Source: Sinomonas gamaensis
GTDB lineage: Bacteria > Actinomycetota > Actinomycetes > Actinomycetales > Micrococcaceae
Direction of reading: 5' to 3'
NCBI RefSeq assembly: GCF_005876955.1
Contig: NZ_SSCL01000007.1
Location: 149,872 to 213,871 of the forward strand
DNA: 64,000 nucleotides
Shown: piece by piece, positions 41,209 to 49,614 of the stretch
How positions within the stretch are numbered: position 1 is the stretch's first letter
Layout of the letters: each line of letters begins with the position of its first letter
Position numbers and translations under genes: made by a program
Notes under the pieces: model-generated
What the model was told of the DNA's origin: nothing
Databases searched by the model: none
What the model saw: the letters and a program-made list of their open reading frames with translations, nothing else

Positions 41209-41239
41209 TATGAAGGCAAACTGTGAAGATTCCTTCATA
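41209..41239. promoter_or_regulatory. MarR-type operator
   Basis: TATGAAGG (41209-41216) and CCTTCATA (41232-41239) are perfect 8-bp arms 15 bp apart, in the divergent gap between the ter operon and the MarR gene, overlapping the predicted promoter of the latter. Confidence 0.6.
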
Positions 41240-41257
41240 TGCGGTTAGATGGTTTCT

Positions 41258-41680
41258 GTGTCCGATCAGCCTGCTGCCGTGGCCGCAGACCTGCGGGCCC
41301 TCCTGCGCCAGATGAACCGCCGCCTGCGCCAGCAGGCGGACTTCGGCGACCTCACACGCTCGCAGCTCAATGTCCTCTCGCTGCTCGAGCGCGAAGGCCC
41401 CGCCACCGTGAGCGATCTCGCCCGAGCAGAGGGAATGCGCCCCCAGTCGATGGGCGCCACGGTAGCCGCCCTCGAAGAGGCGGGGCTCGTCCGCCGCGAG
41501 CCTCACCCGGCGGACCGCCGGAAGTCGTCGATCTCCCTGAGCGAGGCAGCGCGGGAGCAGATCGCCGCGAAGCGCCTCATCCGCCAGGACTGGCTCCAAC
41601 GGGCGCTGAGCCGCGAGCTCAGCCCCGAGGAGCTCGAGCGGGTGAGCGAAGCACTCGTCCTGCTGTCCCGGATCGTCTAG
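41258..41680 (+). CDS. MarR family transcriptional regulator
   Basis: A 140-residue regulator (143 if ATG 41249 is used). The winged helix is clear: LTRSQLNVLSLLEREGPATVSDLARAEGMRPQSMGATVAALEEAGLV followed by wing RREPHPADRRKSSISLSEA. TTAGAT (41245-41250) ends 7 nt before GTG 41258, favouring a leaderless transcript starting there. It heads an operon with a cysteine-hydrolase-like gene and an MFS exporter, which it probably represses through the upstream inverted repeat. Confidence 0.85.
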   Translation: MSDQPAAVAADLRALLRQMNRRLRQQADFGDLTRSQLNVLSLLEREGPATVSDLARAEGMRPQSMGATVAALEEAGLVRREPHPADRRKSSISLSEAAREQIAAKRLIRQDWLQRALSRELSPEELERVSEALVLLSRIV

Positions 41681-41693
41681 AAAGGACCTCTCC

Positions 41694-42275
41694 ATGACTG
41701 TCTCGTCCCTCGACCCCCACACCGCGCTCGTCGTCGTCGATCTCCAGAACGGGATCGTCAACCGGCCGCAGCAGTCCCGCACCGAAGACGTGCCGCTCAT
41801 CGCGGAGGTGGTGTCCCGCAGCAAAGCCCTCGCCGACGCGTTCCGCGAGCGTGGCCTGCCGGTGGTCCTGGTCAACGTGGCCGGCGCGCCCTCAGGGCGA
41901 AACGAGACCCCACGCCGGCTCCCCGCTGACGTTCCCGCCGAGTACTTCGCGCTGGTCGATGGCCTCAACACTTCCGAGGAGGACATCCTCGTGACGAAGC
42001 GGAGCATCGGTGCGTTCGCGACCACGGACCTCGACGCGATCCTCCGCGACCGCGGGGTGACGCAGCTCGTCCTCACGGGCATCGCCACGAGCATCGGCGT
42101 CGAGTCCACCGCGCGGAACGCGTACGACCTCGGCTACAACGTCGCCTTCGCCGTCGACGCCATGACCGACCTCAATGACGGCGCCCATGCCCACGCCGTC
42201 TCGGCCGTCTTCCCGCGGATCGGCGAATCAGGCACGACCGAGGAGATCCTCGCCCTCCTTGCGGGGAGGGAATGA
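41694..42275 (+). CDS. Isochorismatase-superfamily hydrolase lacking the Cys nucleophile
   Basis: A 193-residue alpha/beta hydrolase of the isochorismatase/nicotinamidase superfamily. The catalytic Asp (TALVVVDLQNGIV) and Lys (ILVTKRSIGAF) are present, but the usual nucleophilic Cys position reads TGIATSIGVESTARNAYDLG, with Gly instead of Cys, as in true isochorismatases that cleave ethers without a Cys. So a nicotinamidase role is unlikely. RBS AAAGGA precedes ATG 41694. Middle gene of the MarR operon; ATGA overlap with the MFS gene. Confidence 0.88.
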   Translation: MTVSSLDPHTALVVVDLQNGIVNRPQQSRTEDVPLIAEVVSRSKALADAFRERGLPVVLVNVAGAPSGRNETPRRLPADVPAEYFALVDGLNTSEEDILVTKRSIGAFATTDLDAILRDRGVTQLVLTGIATSIGVESTARNAYDLGYNVAFAVDAMTDLNDGAHAHAVSAVFPRIGESGTTEEILALLAGRE

Positions 42276-43657
42276 CGACGGCGCCCACCGCCAGCGCTGG
42301 CCGAGGGCCCTTCGGCGTCCGGTACCTCGGGCCGCTGCTGCTCGGCTCGACGCTGAACCCGATCAACAGCTCGATGATCGCCACAGGCCTCATCGCGATC
42401 GGCGGCGAGTTCCGGCTCGGGCCGGGCCAGACGGCGTCGCTCATCTCGGTGCTGTACCTGTTCAGTTCCGTCATGCAGCCCACCATGGGCAAGCTCGCAA
42501 CCCTCTTCGGCCCTCGCCGGGTGTTCCTCTCGGGGACCCTCATCCTGCTCGTGGCGGGCTTTATTGGCGCGTTGGCGCCGTCGTTCGGGTTCCTGCTCGT
42601 CTCCCGCGCCCTGATCGGGATCGGCACCTCCGCCGCCTACCCGACCGCGATGGCGCTGGTCCGCGCACGCGCCGACGCGCACGGCGTCGGGGTGCCGAGC
42701 CGGGTGCTCGGGGCCTTCTCCATCGCCGCCCAGGTGACGATCGTCGTCGGCCTCCCGCTCGGCGGGATCCTTGTGAGCACGCTCGGATGGCGAGCCCTGT
42801 TCAGCGTGAATATCCCGCTCGCGCTCGTCACGCTCGCGGCGGCGCTCACCGGCGTCGAAAGTGATACGGCTCGGGCCCGCGCGTCGTGGCGCGGGCTGGC
42901 CAAGGCCCTCGACCTGCCGGGCATCGCGCTCTTCGCGGACGCCGTCGTCGCCCTCCTGACGTTCCTCGCCCGGCTCGACAACCCGCCCTGGTGGGTCGCC
43001 ATCGCCGCGCTCGCGGTCTCCGTCGTGTTCGTCTGGTGGGAGCGGCGCACGGCGAGCCCCCTCATCGACGTCCGTGCGCTCGCGGCCAACGGCCCGCTCC
43101 AGCGGACGTATTCGCGGCAGCTCCTCGTGGGGCTCGGGATGTACGCGTGCATGTACGGCATGAGCCAGTGGATGGAGCAGGGCCGCGGGCTCGACCCCGC
43201 CGCGGTGGGGGCCATCATGGTGCCGCTCTCGCTCGTGAGCGTGGTGGTCGCGCGGCTCGTGTCGCTCCGCGGCTGGGTGCGCGTGCCCCTCATCCTCGCT
43301 GGCGTCGCCCTGGTGGGGACCGCGCTCGTCATGGCCGCGGCGGACGCCGGCACTCCGCTCGCGCTGCTCCTCGTCATGACGAGCCTCCTGGGCCTCACGA
43401 ACGGCTTCGCGGGATTCGCGAACCAGACGGCGCTGTATGTGCAGTCGCCGGCCGACGGGATCGCGGTGGCCGCGGGCCTGTACCGGACCTTCGCCTATAT
43501 GGGCGCGATCTTCTCCTCGAGCCTCATCGGGCTCGTGTTCGGCGGGCGGGCGACGGATTCCGGATTCCACGCCCTCGCGTGGGTGCTCGCGGGGATCGGC
43601 GGGGCCGTGCTCATCATGACGCTCGCGGACCGCAGGATCCCGAGCATCGCCGGCTGA
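42272..43657 (+). CDS. DHA2-like MFS transporter
   Basis: A 461-residue MFS protein of the drug-exporter type, with TM1 motif LLGSTLNPINSSMIATGL, motif A-like GKLATLFGPRRVFL, and motif C-like QVTIVVGLPLGGILVSTLGWRALFSVNIPLAL. It is co-transcribed with the MarR regulator and hydrolase (ATGA overlap), the classic arrangement for a MarR-controlled efflux pump. Substrate unknown. Confidence 0.88.
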   Translation: MTTAPTASAGRGPFGVRYLGPLLLGSTLNPINSSMIATGLIAIGGEFRLGPGQTASLISVLYLFSSVMQPTMGKLATLFGPRRVFLSGTLILLVAGFIGALAPSFGFLLVSRALIGIGTSAAYPTAMALVRARADAHGVGVPSRVLGAFSIAAQVTIVVGLPLGGILVSTLGWRALFSVNIPLALVTLAAALTGVESDTARARASWRGLAKALDLPGIALFADAVVALLTFLARLDNPPWWVAIAALAVSVVFVWWERRTASPLIDVRALAANGPLQRTYSRQLLVGLGMYACMYGMSQWMEQGRGLDPAAVGAIMVPLSLVSVVVARLVSLRGWVRVPLILAGVALVGTALVMAAADAGTPLALLLVMTSLLGLTNGFAGFANQTALYVQSPADGIAVAAGLYRTFAYMGAIFSSSLIGLVFGGRATDSGFHALAWVLAGIGGAVLIMTLADRRIPSIAG

Positions 43658-43685
43658 ATCCGCGACTCGTCGGCGCCCGCTGGCG

Positions 43686-43691
43686 TACGCT
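43686..43691 (+). promoter_or_regulatory. -10 box, leaderless, for the 43698 gene
   Basis: TACGCT (TANNNT) ends 6 nt before ATG 43698 in a 40-bp gap. No Shine-Dalgarno is present. Confidence 0.35.
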
Positions 43692-43697
43692 CGTGCC

Positions 43698-44879
43698 ATG
43701 CCGAAGAGCCGCACGCGCAAGCCCAAGAGCCAATCCACGAGCCCCGCCGACCGGCGGCAGCGCCGGGTCGACGCACTCATCGACGGGCTGGCCGACGACT
43801 ACGCCGCCTGGGCCCTCGGAACCCCGGAGGCGGACGAGGTCGGCGAAGCCGGCCACGCGGACCTTGAGGCCTTCGCCCGCGCGCAGCTCGAGTCGGTGAA
43901 GACGTTCTACCTGCTGCTCGGGGCCGGGGAGAAGCCCTCGCCGGGGCTCCGCATTGAACCGACTCTGGTGCAGGACGCGCTCGACGCGATGCTCGACACC
44001 GACGACCTCGACGATCTCCGCTACTACATCGGCACGCTCGTCGACTGGCTCTCGTTCCTCGAGGAGACGCAGCGCTGGGAGGGGAGCGCGGAGGACCTCG
44101 AGGCCGTGAGCGAGTTCCTCGACGCCGAGGCGGAAGCCGCGGGCGGCATCGTGGATATCGGAGGCGGCCCCGGGGACTCGGTGCCACGCCGGGAGCCCAC
44201 CGAGGAGGAGGCACTCGAGTTCGCCACGTCGTCGCCCCTCGTGCGGCACGCGCGAGCCCTGCTCGACTGGGTCGGCGAAGGCCGCGCGGTCGCTGCGGAC
44301 GGCGCCCTCACGCCTGCGGAGGCCACCGAGGCCGCTGCCTTGGTGGGAAACGGTGCCGCGGACCCGGCCCGCCGCCTCGCGCGTCTCTGGACAAGCCTGC
44401 GCAACGCCGAACTGATTGAGGTCGACGACGTTGCCGCCGACGACGACAGCGGCAGCACCGCGCGGCTCGGCGAGGACGCCGCACGCCTCGGCACCGGCGA
44501 CGCCTTCGGGCGGCTCGAGGCGCAATTCCTCGCGACGGAATTCATCATCACGACCTGCGACGCGGCCGGCCACGGGCCGGACTCACAGCGCGTGGCGGTG
44601 GTCGAGGCCCTCGCGACCCTGCTCAGCCGAGCCGTCCTGGAGGACCCGGTGCCGCTCTCCGCCGTCGAGAATCTGGCCGTGGAGGCGCCCGAGGGGGCGG
44701 ACGCCGCAAAGCTTCAGACCGTCGCCGTGCTGCTCACCGACGAACTGCGCGAGCTCGCCGCCCTCGGCCTCGTCGATCTCCACCAGGGCCTGGTCGACGT
44801 GCCGACCGCGGCGCTCGACGCCGTCTACGACGCCTTCGAGGCCCCGGAAGGCGACGAGGACTGGGAGGACGAGGTCTAG
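43698..44879 (+). CDS. Hypothetical acidic protein
   Basis: A 393-residue, strongly acidic, helical protein with a short basic N-terminus (MPKSRTRKPKSQSTSPADRRQRR). No catalytic motif or TM segment recognised. Long Ala/Glu/Asp helices (AQLESVKTFYLLLGAGEKPSPGL; TLLSRAVLEDPVPL) suggest a structural or regulatory role. Its stop overlaps that of the convergent TelA gene. Function unknown. Confidence 0.7.
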   Translation: MPKSRTRKPKSQSTSPADRRQRRVDALIDGLADDYAAWALGTPEADEVGEAGHADLEAFARAQLESVKTFYLLLGAGEKPSPGLRIEPTLVQDALDAMLDTDDLDDLRYYIGTLVDWLSFLEETQRWEGSAEDLEAVSEFLDAEAEAAGGIVDIGGGPGDSVPRREPTEEEALEFATSSPLVRHARALLDWVGEGRAVAADGALTPAEATEAAALVGNGAADPARRLARLWTSLRNAELIEVDDVAADDDSGSTARLGEDAARLGTGDAFGRLEAQFLATEFIITTCDAAGHGPDSQRVAVVEALATLLSRAVLEDPVPLSAVENLAVEAPEGADAAKLQTVAVLLTDELRELAALGLVDLHQGLVDVPTAALDAVYDAFEAPEGDEDWEDEV

Positions 44880-46075
44880 CCGGCGTTCCCCTCCTGGCGC
44901 CGCACCCGCTCGATGTGCGGGCGAGCCCTCTCGAGGCCATGCTCGAGCGCCTCGACCGTGCTCTCCATGCTCTTGGCCGCCTGCGAGCGGAACGTGTCGA
45001 TGGCATCCATCGTCTGGTAGAGGTTCGAGAACGCCCGCTCGAGGGTCTCGACCGAGACCCCGGAGCTCGTGGCCTGCTGATGGATGCGGGCGGTCTGCTC
45101 CTTGAGCATCTCCGACGTGCGCAGGATCATCGCGTTGGTCGTGGTGTTGATCGCGTCGATCTGGTCGAGGACGAGCTTCTGGTTCGAGAGGGCCTGGGCC
45201 GTGATGACGGCCGTCCGCAGGGCCGAGACCGTCGTTGCGCGGGCCCTGTCGACTCCCTTGATGAGCTCGGTGTTGTTCTTCCGGATCACGTCGATAGCGA
45301 GGTACCCCTGCACCGACACGGCGAGCTGCGTCAGGATGTCCTGACGGCGCTGCCGCACGGGGAACAGGACGTCCGCCTCGAGCTGCTGCGCGTGCTCGGC
45401 CTGGCCCTTGGCCCGGACCTCGCCGATCTTCTGCACTGTGGCTCGGTCGAGTTCCTCCGCGAAGACCGCGTACTCGGAGAGCTGCTGCATGACCTCCCAC
45501 AGGTTCTGCTTCTCCTGGGCCAGGGCCGCGTTGTCGCGGAGCAGCTCGTCCTGGCCGGCCATGAGGGCCTTGATGATCTTGTCCAGCTGGGTCTGCGCCG
45601 ACTCGTAGCGCTGGAAGTACTTGGCCACCTTCTTGCTCCCCGGGACAAAGCCCAGGATCTTGCGGCCGGTGCTCAGATCGGCACGGTTCGGCGTGAGGCT
45701 CTCAACCGTGCCCCGCAGCTCGCCGAGGGTCGACGCGACGTACGTCTGAGCCGTGTCGCCGGACTTCTTGGCTCCTCTGATGGACGTCGACGCTCGATCC
45801 AACAGGCGCCCCGACGCGTCCGACGACGCGATCATCTCGCGCCCACCGACTTTGTTGATGCCCTCGACTTTGCGCGCGAACTCGGGACTGCGCGAGTCCA
45901 GGGACGCCACCTCAGCCACCCAGGCCTTTGCCTGCCCGGCGATCTGGGCCTGCCGGTCGGGGGCCACGGGGACCATCCCGGGCGCCTCCTCCTCCTTCAC
46001 CACGGGCGCTGCCTCAGGGGCCTGCAGCACGAGGGCTTCCTCGCTCGGATCAGGAGGGGTCAGAGGGGTGCTCAT
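44876..46075 (-). CDS. telA: Toxic anion resistance protein (TelA/KlaA family)
   Basis: A 399-residue helical protein of the TelA family, linked to tellurite and other toxic-anion resistance. Characteristic stretches: KILGFVPGSKKVAKYFQRYESAQTQLDKIIKALMAGQDELLRDN, LFPVRQRRQDILTQLAVSVQGYLAIDVIRKNN and TTTNAMILRTSEMLKEQTARIHQQ. Start ATG 46075 with AAGGAGAA 7 nt upstream; the open frame further upstream crosses a palindromic element and is not used. TerD lies 4 kb away in the same direction, supporting a shared stress role. Confidence 0.92.
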   Translation of the reverse strand: MSTPLTPPDPSEEALVLQAPEAAPVVKEEEAPGMVPVAPDRQAQIAGQAKAWVAEVASLDSRSPEFARKVEGINKVGGREMIASSDASGRLLDRASTSIRGAKKSGDTAQTYVASTLGELRGTVESLTPNRADLSTGRKILGFVPGSKKVAKYFQRYESAQTQLDKIIKALMAGQDELLRDNAALAQEKQNLWEVMQQLSEYAVFAEELDRATVQKIGEVRAKGQAEHAQQLEADVLFPVRQRRQDILTQLAVSVQGYLAIDVIRKNNTELIKGVDRARATTVSALRTAVITAQALSNQKLVLDQIDAINTTTNAMILRTSEMLKEQTARIHQQATSSGVSVETLERAFSNLYQTMDAIDTFRSQAAKSMESTVEALEHGLERARPHIERVRRQEGNAG

Positions 46076-46170
46076 GTGCGTTCTCCTTGTCGCTGCCTGA
46101 CGGTCGCTGCCCGACTGGCTCAGGCTATCTCGCCAAACGGGGGAGCGTGAGGGGAGGTTCCCGAGGCGCG

Positions 46171-46250
46171 TTTTCGCGAAACCCCGGAGTACCGCCGAGA
46201 CCCCCCACTGCAACCGTGGGTCTCGGTGGGTTCCGTGGGTTTCGCGAAAA
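46171..46250. repeat. Phased palindromic element, copy B
   Basis: Perfect 14-bp outer arms TTTTCGCGAAACCC (46171-46184) and GGGTTTCGCGAAAA (46237-46250), and perfect inner arms CCGAGACCC (46195-46203) and GGGTCTCGG (46218-46226). Boxes at 46179, 46198, 46218 and 46237 are spaced 19, 20 and 19 bp. The inner boxes changed together (AAACCC to AGACCC with GGGTTT to GGGTCT), keeping the pairing. Located between divergent TelA and AbiEi-like genes. Confidence 0.9.
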
Positions 46251-46323
46251 TGCTGCAAGGTACTTGTCCACATACGGCTGACCTCGACGGAGCTGAGGCG
46301 CCCGGAGCTGGCAGATTCAGGTC

Positions 46324-47244
46324 ATGGAGCTCCCGCTGCCTCACCCTGGACCGTGGCTGGCCTCGCAGTTGACCGACCGGTTCGGCGCAGCGAACCCGCC
46401 CGACCGGTTGGCCGTGAAAGGTCAGCTCGTCCGAATTCGACGCGGTGCCTACTTCGACGCTCGCGTCTGGGCGGAGCTCTCCGCTGAAGAGCGGCATCTG
46501 GCGGTCTTGGCTGCTCATTACGAGGAGATGACGCGACGCGGGGAACCCCAGTACACGTACAGCCACCTCAGCGCCGCCCGCCTCCATGGACTTCACCTCT
46601 GGAACGTGGACGGAAGTATTCATCTCACGATGCAAAAATGCCCAGGACGGAGCGGCCGTGCGAGTGACGTCCGCGTGCACAGCGGAGTTGTGCTGCCTTC
46701 CGAGCAGCACACCCTTCGCGGGCTGCCGACGACGTCCCTTGAGCGCACCCTCGTTGATTCCACCCGCCTGATGCGCCGGGGTCAGGCCCAGATTCTGATG
46801 GACCACGGGCTGAGGCTAGGGGCAGACCCGTCGGCGGTCGCCAATATTCTGTCGCATGCCCAGGGACAGCGCGGTATACGCATTGCGCGTGCTGCGTGGG
46901 AGATGGCCTCTGGTCTCTGCGAATCGCCGGGTGAGAGTCTCCTCCGCCTCTTGCTCACCCGCATGCCGTTCACGATGCCAGAGCAGCAGGTCGAGGTCTC
47001 CACTCGGCTCGGCCGGTATCGCCTTGATTTCGCCTGGGTGAAGCTGAAGATCGGGCTAGAGTTCGACGGCGACGTCAAGTACTTCGCGTTCGGCCCCACG
47101 GCTGAAGCGCTCGTCCGCGAGCGGAAACGTGAGCGTGCCCTCATGGAGGAAGGATGGATCCTCCTGAGGATCGAGTGGCGCGACTTGTTCGACGAGGCTG
47201 CCCTTCGCGGACGCATCGCAGCTGCGATCAGGTCCGCAGCCTGA
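46324..47244 (+). CDS. AbiEi-like / DUF559 endonuclease-fold protein
   Basis: A 306-residue protein common in actinobacterial accessory DNA. The N-terminal part resembles AbiEi antitoxin wHTH domains (GQLVRIRRGAYFDARVWAELSAEERHL; YTYSHLSAARLHGLHLW; GLPTTSLERTLVDSTRLM). The C-terminal part is a DUF559/Vsr-type PD-(D/E)XK fold: RLDFAWVKLKIGLEFDGDVKYF followed by RERKRERALMEEGWILLRIEWRDLF. No AbiEii toxin partner is adjacent. It is visibly less GC-rich than its neighbours and lies between palindromic copies B and C, so transfer is possible. Activity unknown. Confidence 0.8.
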   Translation: MELPLPHPGPWLASQLTDRFGAANPPDRLAVKGQLVRIRRGAYFDARVWAELSAEERHLAVLAAHYEEMTRRGEPQYTYSHLSAARLHGLHLWNVDGSIHLTMQKCPGRSGRASDVRVHSGVVLPSEQHTLRGLPTTSLERTLVDSTRLMRRGQAQILMDHGLRLGADPSAVANILSHAQGQRGIRIARAAWEMASGLCESPGESLLRLLLTRMPFTMPEQQVEVSTRLGRYRLDFAWVKLKIGLEFDGDVKYFAFGPTAEALVRERKRERALMEEGWILLRIEWRDLFDEAALRGRIAAAIRSAA

Positions 47245-47312
47245 CGAAACCCCTGGGGCGCACCGAAACCCCCGACGCGGGCCGGGGGTTTGGGTGGATT
47301 CCTGGGGTTTCG
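47245..47312. repeat. Phased palindromic element, copy C
   Basis: Starts on the base after the AbiEi-like stop. Outer arms CGAAACCCC (47245-47253) and GGGGTTTCG (47304-47312); inner boxes AAACCC (47266-47271) and GGGTTT (47286-47291). Spacing of boxes 47247, 47266, 47286 and 47305 is 19, 20 and 19 bp. It precedes the jetA promoter. Confidence 0.85.
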
Positions 47313-47357
47313 CGGGAGGCGGGGGGCCCGGGCGGGTGGGGCGGAGCGGGGCCCCGG

Positions 47358-47363
47358 TAGACT
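47358..47363 (+). promoter_or_regulatory. -10 box of the jet operon, leaderless
   Basis: TAGACT (TANNNT) ends 8 nt before GTG 47372. No Shine-Dalgarno is seen. It lies 46 bp after palindromic copy C. Confidence 0.4.
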
Positions 47364-47371
47364 GGGCTGCC

Positions 47372-48904
47372 GTGCCAGAACCAGCCCCGACCCGTCCCCG
47401 CCCTGCCCTTGCGGCCTCGGCGGCGATGCTCGGGAAGCTCGCCGAGCTCGAGGCCCTGACGAAGGGGCCGGCCTGGGCACTCACTCGTTCAGCCCCGTGG
47501 GTCATCGCGGCTCTCCAGACGGCCTTCACCCGCAACCGGCCGCACGTCGAGCTCGAGACCTTCCACGACGAGCTGGACGACTTCCTTGCCGAGCTCCGTG
47601 CCCGGGACGCGGCCACCGGAACGTCGAGCACGGCCGGGACGCTGAGCGGCCGCCTCGTCGCCGACGACTGGACCCGCCGCCGCTTCCTCGCCCGCAGGGC
47701 CCAGGGAGGGAGGATCGTGTACGAGCTCACGGAGGCCGCGGCCCGCGTGCTCGCCTTCCTCGATTCGCTCTCGTCGGATCGTTCGACCCTCACCGGCTCG
47801 CGCCTCGGCACGCTCCTCGCCGACGTCGAGAAGCTGGCGCAGGAGACGAACCCGGACACGAGCGCGCGTGTCGAGGCGCTCGAGACCGAGATCGGTGAGC
47901 GACGTGACATGATCCGGGGCCTCGAGTCCGGGGAACTGGACGCTGCGCTCGACCCGGACAACGCCGTGGAGGCGGCAGAGAACATCCTCGACCTCGCGGC
48001 CGGGCTGCCTGCCGACTTCAAGCGCATGCGCGACCGCATCGAGGAGTCCGTGGGCCAGCTCCGCAACCAGATCATCGAGGAGTCGCTCAGCAAGGGCGCG
48101 ACCATGGCCCAGGTGCTCGAGGCGGACCGGCGACTGCGCGAATCGAGTGAGGGGCGCACGTTCCGGTCCTTCACGGCGTTCCTCGAGAACCCCGAGCAGC
48201 AGCTCCGCTTCCGCTCCGCCATCGCCGAGGTGCTGTCGCGGGACTTCGCGGATCGGCTCGATGCCGAAGAGCGGCAGACGCTGCGCAACCTCGTCGCCGA
48301 GCTCCGCGACCAGCACTCGGAGATCCAGGGCATCTACGGCAAGCTGTCCGAGAGCCTCAACACCTACGTCCAGAGCGATGACTACCGGCAGTCGGTGCGC
48401 CTCCGCGACGCGATCCGACAGGCCGAACGGGCAGTCCGCCAGCTGCCCTACCAGCGCGAACAGCCCGCCTTCGCGCCCGCGCCCGAGCTGTATGGCGCGG
48501 AATTCGACTCCCTCGCGATGGTCAAGCTCTTCGACCCGGACGAGTACGTGGCGCCACCGCGTCTCGCCGAGCCGATCAGGTTCGGAGAGGAGGACCGCGT
48601 CCGCTCGGCCCGCACCGGCAAGGCGAACGCGGCGGTACTGAGGCAGGCGTTCGACGTCGCCCTCGCCGCCGACGGCGGTCGCCTCACCGCCGGTGGCGTG
48701 TGGCGGGAGCTTCCCCCCGAGGAACGGCACATCAACACGATCCGCGCACTGCTCGGCGAGCTGCTGCATCGGGGCGCGACCTTCGGCGCCGAGGCCGGAG
48801 ACGGCAGCGCGGCGTGGGAGGCGCTCGACTTCGAGCAGGTCGACGGTTCAGCGCGCCGCGCATACGTCCCTGTGGTGGATCTCAAGGAAAGGGAAACTCG
48901 ATGA
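47372..48904 (+). CDS. jetA: Wadjet protein JetA (DUF3375)
   Basis: The kleisin-like subunit (MksF-type) of the Wadjet SMC complex, which senses and helps cleave circular plasmid DNA. The 510 residues match DUF3375: [45 protein letters not shown] near the N-terminus, [30 protein letters not shown], then a long helical middle and [25 protein letters not shown]. Start GTG 47372 has a -10 box 8 nt upstream. ATGA overlap with jetB. Confidence 0.92.
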   Translation: MPEPAPTRPRPALAASAAMLGKLAELEALTKGPAWALTRSAPWVIAALQTAFTRNRPHVELETFHDELDDFLAELRARDAATGTSSTAGTLSGRLVADDWTRRRFLARRAQGGRIVYELTEAAARVLAFLDSLSSDRSTLTGSRLGTLLADVEKLAQETNPDTSARVEALETEIGERRDMIRGLESGELDAALDPDNAVEAAENILDLAAGLPADFKRMRDRIEESVGQLRNQIIEESLSKGATMAQVLEADRRLRESSEGRTFRSFTAFLENPEQQLRFRSAIAEVLSRDFADRLDAEERQTLRNLVAELRDQHSEIQGIYGKLSESLNTYVQSDDYRQSVRLRDAIRQAERAVRQLPYQREQPAFAPAPELYGAEFDSLAMVKLFDPDEYVAPPRLAEPIRFGEEDRVRSARTGKANAAVLRQAFDVALAADGGRLTAGGVWRELPPEERHINTIRALLGELLHRGATFGAEAGDGSAAWEALDFEQVDGSARRAYVPVVDLKERETR

Positions 48905-49614
48905 GCGAGCCGGCCGCGGTGAATGCCGCTGCATTGTTCGACGGCGATACCGGCATCCTTCCTCTGCGCGTCCGCCAGGCACTTGTGCGCCTCCTCAAGG
49001 GGCCGTACCTCGACGGTGCCCGCGACGAACGCCTGTGGACAACGCTGGTCGACAGCCAGGACGTGCTGCGCTCGCGCCTGTCCGAGCTGTTCCTGAGCCT
49101 GTCGATCGACCATGAGCGGAAGATCGCCGTCGTCCGCCCTGTCGACCCCGAGCTCCTCGGGACGGCCTCGCGCGCAACCATCCTCCGGCAGCAGCGTGCC
49201 CTCAGCCGCGTCGAGACGATCCTCCTCCTGCGGCTCCGGCTCCTGCTCGATCGGCACACGACAGCCCAGACGGAGCCGACGGTCACGCTCGAGGAGCTGG
49301 CCGACGTCGTCGCGCACTACCAGCCCGCCGACCAGCGGGACGCGCTCCGCGACGCGGACACCGTGGCCCGCGCCGTGCAGAAGCTGCAGGCGCGGCGCCT
49401 GCTCCTGCCGACCGCGCTCGACGACGTGTACCTGATCTCGAATGCCCTGCCGCTCGCGCTGCCGTTCGAGAGCGTCGGGGACATCGCACGCCACCTGGAG
49501 GCGCTGGCCGAGCGGCCCGACTTCGGCGACACGGGGCCCGACCTCGGCGACACGGGGCCCGACCTCGGCGAGGACGAGGGCGACGACGACGGCACCGAGG
49601 AGCTGCCCCTATGA
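48901..49614 (+). CDS. jetB: Wadjet protein JetB (DUF4194)
   Basis: The KITE-like (MksE-type) winged-helix subunit of the Wadjet complex, 237 residues. DUF4194 segments: [53 protein letters not shown] and the wing region [22 protein letters not shown]. The C-terminal tail (about residue 206 onward) is three 7-residue units, [14 protein letters not shown] and PDLGEDE, then acidic. These are coded by 21-bp repeats of the same family as intergenic arrays at 26.6 and 30.4 kb. Overlaps jetA and jetC by ATGA. Confidence 0.9.
   Translation: MSEPAAVNAAALFDGDTGILPLRVRQALVRLLKGPYLDGARDERLWTTLVDSQDVLRSRLSELFLSLSIDHERKIAVVRPVDPELLGTASRATILRQQRALSRVETILLLRLRLLLDRHTTAQTEPTVTLEELADVVAHYQPADQRDALRDADTVARAVQKLQARRLLLPTALDDVYLISNALPLALPFESVGDIARHLEALAERPDFGDTGPDLGDTGPDLGEDEGDDDGTEELPL
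49516..49578 (+). repeat. 21-bp repeat array 4, inside jetB
   Basis: Units start at 49516, 49537 and 49558 with cores CCCGACTTCGGCG, CCCGACCTCGGCG and CCCGACCTCGGCG. The 21-bp length keeps the jetB frame and adds 7 residues per copy. Same core as arrays 1-3. Confidence 0.9.

Noticed and set aside
42134..43780. 548-codon minus-strand frame
   Set aside because: Antisense to an MFS transporter; no family match apparent.
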